This document shows positions 2,557 through 5,180 of a stretch of 5,180 nt of DNA, in pieces. Positions within the stretch are counted from its first letter, which is position 1. Each line of letters starts with the position of its first letter. Under the pieces are notes generated by a model. That model was not told the DNA's origin, ran no database searches, and worked only from the letters and a program-made list of their open reading frames with translations. The position numbers were made by a program, and so were the translations under genes. Source of the DNA: DATDMG01 sp036518955 (GTDB lineage Bacteria; Actinomycetota; Actinomycetes; Actinomycetales; Kineosporiaceae); NCBI GenBank assembly GCA_036518955.1, contig DATDMG010000500.1:1-5180 (forward strand). The letters run 5' to 3'.

Positions 2557-5180
2557 ACCGGGGCGGGCCCGCGACCGGACCCGGGCCGACCCGGGCCCCG
2601 ACCCGGGCCGCGGGATCGGAGCTGACCAGCTCCGACAGGGCGGAAGCGATCGCCCGCGGCGACCCGTGCGTCCACAACAGGGTGGGGCTCACCCGGGTGC
2701 CCACCTCCCGCTCGAGCGCCGAACGCAACTCGAGCGTCATCAGCGAGTCCAGGCCCACCGAGCGCAAGGGGACGTCGAGGTCGAGCTCTCCCGCCGTCAC
2801 CCGGAGGATCCGGCAGGCCTGCGCCGTGACGACGTCGACGAGCCGCCGGCGCTGGTGTTCCGGTTCGAGGTCGGCGAGCCGGCTCGCGAGACCCTCGCCC
2901 CCCCGGGCGGCGACCGGGCCGGCGGGCAGCTCCGCCCAGCTGCTCCGGGTGACCGTCGCGGGATAGGACTCGGACCAGCGCTCGACGTCGAGGCGCATCG
3001 GGGAGACGCAGACCTCGCCGTCCTCCAGCAGCCGGTCGAGGATCGGGCCGCAGTCCTGCGGCTCCAGGGTCGACAGGCCGAGGTCGGCCAGCCGGGCGGT
3101 GCCACCGGATTCCGCGCCGAGCCCGGCACCCCGGACCGGCGGCCACTGGATGCTCAGGCCCGCTCTGCCCTCAGCCCGGCGGCGGCGGGCGAGGCCGTCC
3201 AGACAGGCGTTCGCCGCGGCGTAACCACCCTGGCCGGGGGAGCCGATGACGACCGCGGCCGACGAGAACAGGACGAACGCCTCGATCGGGTCGGCGCTGG
3301 TCAGCTCGTCGAGCAGGCGCGCTCCGCCGACCTTGGCGTGGTACACGGCGGCGAGGTCGGCGTCCGCCGTCGTGGCAAGGGTCGCGTCCTGCAGGACGCC
3401 GGCCGTGTGGTGCACCGCGACGATGGACCCGTGCCGTCGCCGCACCTCGGCGAGGGCCGCAGCGAGCTGATCGCGCTCGGCGACGTCGCAGGCATGGACC
3501 GACACCCTCACCCCGAGGGCGCCCAACGCCGTGACCCGCGCGGCGGCCGCGGCGCCGGGGGCGCTACGGCCGAGCAGCGCGACGTCACGCACGCCGCGAC
3601 CGGCGAGATGCTCCGCCAGCGCCAGGCCCATCGCGCCGAGCCCGCCGGTGATGACATGACAGCCGCCCGCGGCGACGACGCCGGACCACGGCCGTGGCCG
3701 CACCCGGCCGGTCACCGACGACGGGTCGTCCAGGACGACCTTGCCGATCACCGTGCCGGAGGCCAGGGCGCGGAACGCGTCGTCGGCCCGGGCGAACGGG
3801 AAGCGCGTCACCGGCAGGGCCGGCACCATCCGCTCGGACACCGCCTTCCAGGCGTCCTCGAGGAGCGCCGCGAACCTCTCGGGCCGGTCCGTCAGCATGC
3901 CCGCAACGTCGACGGACGCGATCGTGACGGCCTTCCCGAGCGGGCGCAGCCCGAGGAGCGAGCCGCCGTAGATGTCCCGCTTACCCACCTCGATGAACCG
4001 GCCGCCGGGGGCGAGCACCTCCAGCCCGAGGGCCAGCATGTCCCCGGTCAGCGAGTTGAGCACGACGTCGACTCCGCCCGGCACGGCGTCCCGGACGGCC
4101 GCGGCCCATGAGGCGTCGCGTGAGTTCGCGACCACCTCCACCCCCAGGTGCCGCAACAGCGCGCGCTTCTCGCTGGTCCCTGCCGTCCCGATGACCCGCG
4201 CGCCGAGCGCGTGGGCGAGGTGCACGGCGGCCAACCCGAGCCCGCCCGCGGCGGAGTGCACGAGCACGGTTTCGCCCGGTTGGACCCGAGCCAGGTCGAC
4301 GAGGCCCTGCCAGGCCGTGACCAGCACCATGGGCAGCGCGGCCGCCTCCGGCAGGGACATCCCGGCCGGTACCCGCTGCACGAATCCCCCCGGCACGACG
4401 CACTCCGAGGCGAGCAGACCCCGGCCGCAGCAGATGACCTCGTCGCCGACCGCGACGTGGTGCACGTCGCGGCCGGCCTCGACCACCCGCCCGGCGGCGT
4501 CCAGCCCGAGTTCCCGGTTGTCCCCGAAGGCCGCCGGCGGGAGCGCGTTCTGGGTAACGAGGACGTCGCGGAAGTTCAGCGAGGCCGCGAGGATCTGCAC
4601 GCGCACCTCTCCGGGGCCCACGGTGCCCGGGGGCCGGTGCACCTCGCACCCCACCGAGCCGAACTCGCCGGAGCGACCGGCGACGACTCGGAAGGGCACC
4701 TCGCCGGTCCCCGCCGATCGCACCGCCGGCATCGCTCCGGGGGTACCGCGGGATCGCCGCACGACGCGCAGGAGCCGGCCGTCGCGAACCGCGCACAGGT
4801 CGTCGGTGCGCGCCCGCCAGGCCCGCACCAGTGCGGCCAGCTCCGGCGCGGGCAGCTCGCCGTCGAGGTCCAGCATCCGGATCCGCTGTTCCGGATGCTC
4901 GTTCTGGGCCACCGTGACGAGGCCCAGCAGCGCCGCGGCGTCCGGGTCGGGTGCCGTGGAGCCGGCCAGTGCTCCTCGGCTGACCACGGCGAGCCGGACG
5001 TCGCCGGGCCGGTGCGCCAGCTCCCGGACGGCGCGGATGACGGCCCGCAGCGCCTCCGGGCCCGAGCCCGGGACCAGGACGACGTCGAGGCCGTCCTCGG
5101 CCAGCGTCAACGCCTCCGGACCGGTCCCCTCGGCGCCGAGGGCCAGGCAGACGGCCCGGACGTCGGCCGCCTCGGCGTCC
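2555..5180 (-). CDS. Type I polyketide synthase, C-terminal part: structural KR - ER - KR - ACP (partial)
   Basis: The reading frame is open to the right edge, so only the last 874 residues are seen; the TTG at 5110 is not the true start. Residues are numbered from the first full codon visible. Residues 1 to about 140 look like the structural half of a KR domain (AQNEHPEQRIRMLDLDGE, 91-108). The enoylreductase covers about 168-483, the ketoreductase about 507-683 and the ACP about 778-853, with a Gly/Pro/Arg-rich tail of some 20 residues and no thioesterase. This order, with ER inserted between the two KR halves, is that of a fully reducing module: after each condensation the keto group is reduced, dehydrated (DH presumably upstream) and saturated. 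The single fully reducing unit followed at once by a discrete ACP and KAS III suggests an iterative enzyme like mycocerosic acid synthase or RK-682-type PKSs. The last module of a modular PKS is the alternative. Chain release must occur in trans. KS, AT and DH domains would lie beyond the window. Confidence 0.97.
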   Translation of the reverse strand, partial: DAEAADVRAVCLALGAEGTGPEALTLAEDGLDVVLVPGSGPEALRAVIRAVRELAHRPGDVRLAVVSRGALAGSTAPDPDAAALLGLVTVAQNEHPEQRIRMLDLDGELPAPELAALVRAWRARTDDLCAVRDGRLLRVVRRSRGTPGAMPAVRSAGTGEVPFRVVAGRSGEFGSVGCEVHRPPGTVGPGEVRVQILAASLNFRDVLVTQNALPPAAFGDNRELGLDAAGRVVEAGRDVHHVAVGDEVICCGRGLLASECVVPGGFVQRVPAGMSLPEAAALPMVLVTAWQGLVDLARVQPGETVLVHSAAGGLGLAAVHLAHALGARVIGTAGTSEKRALLRHLGVEVVANSRDASWAAAVRDAVPGGVDVVLNSLTGDMLALGLEVLAPGGRFIEVGKRDIYGGSLLGLRPLGKAVTIASVDVAGMLTDRPERFAALLEDAWKAVSERMVPALPVTRFPFARADDAFRALASGTVIGKVVLDDPSSVTGRVRPRPWSGVVAAGGCHVITGGLGAMGLALAEHLAGRGVRDVALLGRSAPGAAAAARVTALGALGVRVSVHACDVAERDQLAAALAEVRRRHGSIVAVHHTAGVLQDATLATTADADLAAVYHAKVGGARLLDELTSADPIEAFVLFSSAAVVIGSPGQGGYAAANACLDGLARRRRAEGRAGLSIQWPPVRGAGLGAESGGTARLADLGLSTLEPQDCGPILDRLLEDGEVCVSPMRLDVERWSESYPATVTRSSWAELPAGPVAARGGEGLASRLADLEPEHQRRRLVDVVTAQACRILRVTAGELDLDVPLRSVGLDSLMTLELRSALEREVGTRVSPTLLWTHGSPRAIASALSELVSSDPAARVGARVGPGPVAGPPR
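2578..2609. repeat. Three copies of GACCCGGGCC in the 3' end of the PKS gene
   Basis: Exact copies lie at 2578-2587, 2588-2597 and 2600-2609. The first two are in direct tandem and the third follows after two bases. Each contains the palindrome CCCGGG. They encode part of the low-complexity tail after the ACP domain (ARVGARVGPGP), so replication slippage may have made or lengthened this tail. Confidence 0.6.
2621..2848 (-). other. ACP domain of the PKS
   Basis: The phosphopantetheine motif is VGLDSLMTLELR with Ser812 of the visible protein (codon 2744-2746). The preceding helix VTAQACRILRV and the loop LDLDVPLRSVG fit a type I PKS carrier domain. It holds the growing chain. About 20 residues later the protein ends, with no thioesterase or reductase release domain. 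Confidence 0.93.
3131..3661 (-). other. Ketoreductase domain of the PKS, apparently active
   Basis: The NADPH-binding loop is GGLGAMG (512-518 of the visible protein). The catalytic residues are all present: Lys616 (HAKVGGARLL), Ser640 (LFSSAAV), Tyr653 and Asn657 (YAAANA). The stereochemistry signature LDD of B-type ketoreductases reads LQD (Asp598 kept), and the Pro before the active Tyr is kept (SPGQGGY), whereas the Asn just before Tyr is Gly. There is no A-type Trp signature. This suggests a B-type enzyme making the D-configured hydroxyl that a DH normally takes. Confidence 0.9.
3731..4678 (-). other. Enoylreductase domain of the PKS, apparently active
   Basis: This is a medium-chain-dehydrogenase-type ER that reduces the trans-enoyl thioester with NADPH. 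The nucleotide-binding segment VLVHSAAGGLGLAAVHLA is at 305-322 of the visible protein, the substrate-side motif LNFRDVLVTQNALP at 201-214, and the conserved VVLNSLTGD and GGRFIEVGKRDI follow. In modular ERs the residue before the Pro of the second motif is often Tyr and is linked to methyl-branch configuration. Here it is Leu213, which may mean the 2R type or simply unbranched malonate units. Confidence 0.93.

Noticed and set aside
2117..4111. A 664-codon open frame on the plus strand
   Set aside because: It lies antisense to the PKS, ACP and KAS III genes. Its translation is a low-complexity Arg/Gly/Pro/Asp mix with no family motif, a usual mirror effect of GC-rich coding DNA.
5108..5110. 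TTG at 5110 as the start of the PKS gene
   Set aside because: The frame stays open with normal codon use to the window edge, and the visible protein begins inside a structural KR domain, so the gene must begin far upstream.
276..5180. TTA (bldA-dependent) codons in the operon genes
   Set aside because: The TTA or TAA strings checked by eye on the coding strand fall out of frame (for example within TAT, TAC or GTT ACC), so there is no sign of this control in the visible part.

Overview
The window is very GC-rich, with almost every codon ending in G or C. It carries polyketide-type biosynthetic genes typical of an actinomycete (Streptomyces or a relative). No rRNA, tRNA, CRISPR array, transposase or attachment site was seen.

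Layout. Four genes on the minus strand run from the right edge leftwards and look like one operon: (1) the C-terminal 874 residues of a large type I polyketide synthase (2555..5180, continuing past the edge) with structural KR half, enoylreductase, ketoreductase and ACP domains and no thioesterase; (2) a free-standing 85-aa acyl carrier protein (2216..2473) with a strong Shine-Dalgarno site; (3) a 309-aa KAS III-type condensing enzyme (1243..2172) with a clear active-site Cys; (4) a 304-aa protein (276..1190) that aligns by eye with gene 3 but has lost the Cys and His, so it looks like a degenerate, non-catalytic KAS III partner. The gaps between them are 81, 43 and 52 bp. At the left edge, the last 30 codons of an unidentified plus-strand gene (1..95) converge on the operon. 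The 180-bp gap between them holds several GC-rich hairpins that probably stop transcription from both sides.

How the genes may work together (inference). The PKS builds a reduced chain, probably iteratively, and keeps it on its terminal ACP. With no thioesterase in sight, the discrete ACP and the KAS III pair are the best candidates for either releasing the chain by condensing it with an ACP-bound unit (as ACP plus KAS III do in tetronate pathways such as RK-682) or priming it. The most unusual point is the pairing of an active KAS III, in which His replaces the usual triad Asn, with a cysteine-less sister. This is reminiscent of the PqsC/PqsB heterodimer of Pseudomonas aeruginosa. The product and the PKS loading and extension domains (KS, AT, DH) cannot be judged from this window.
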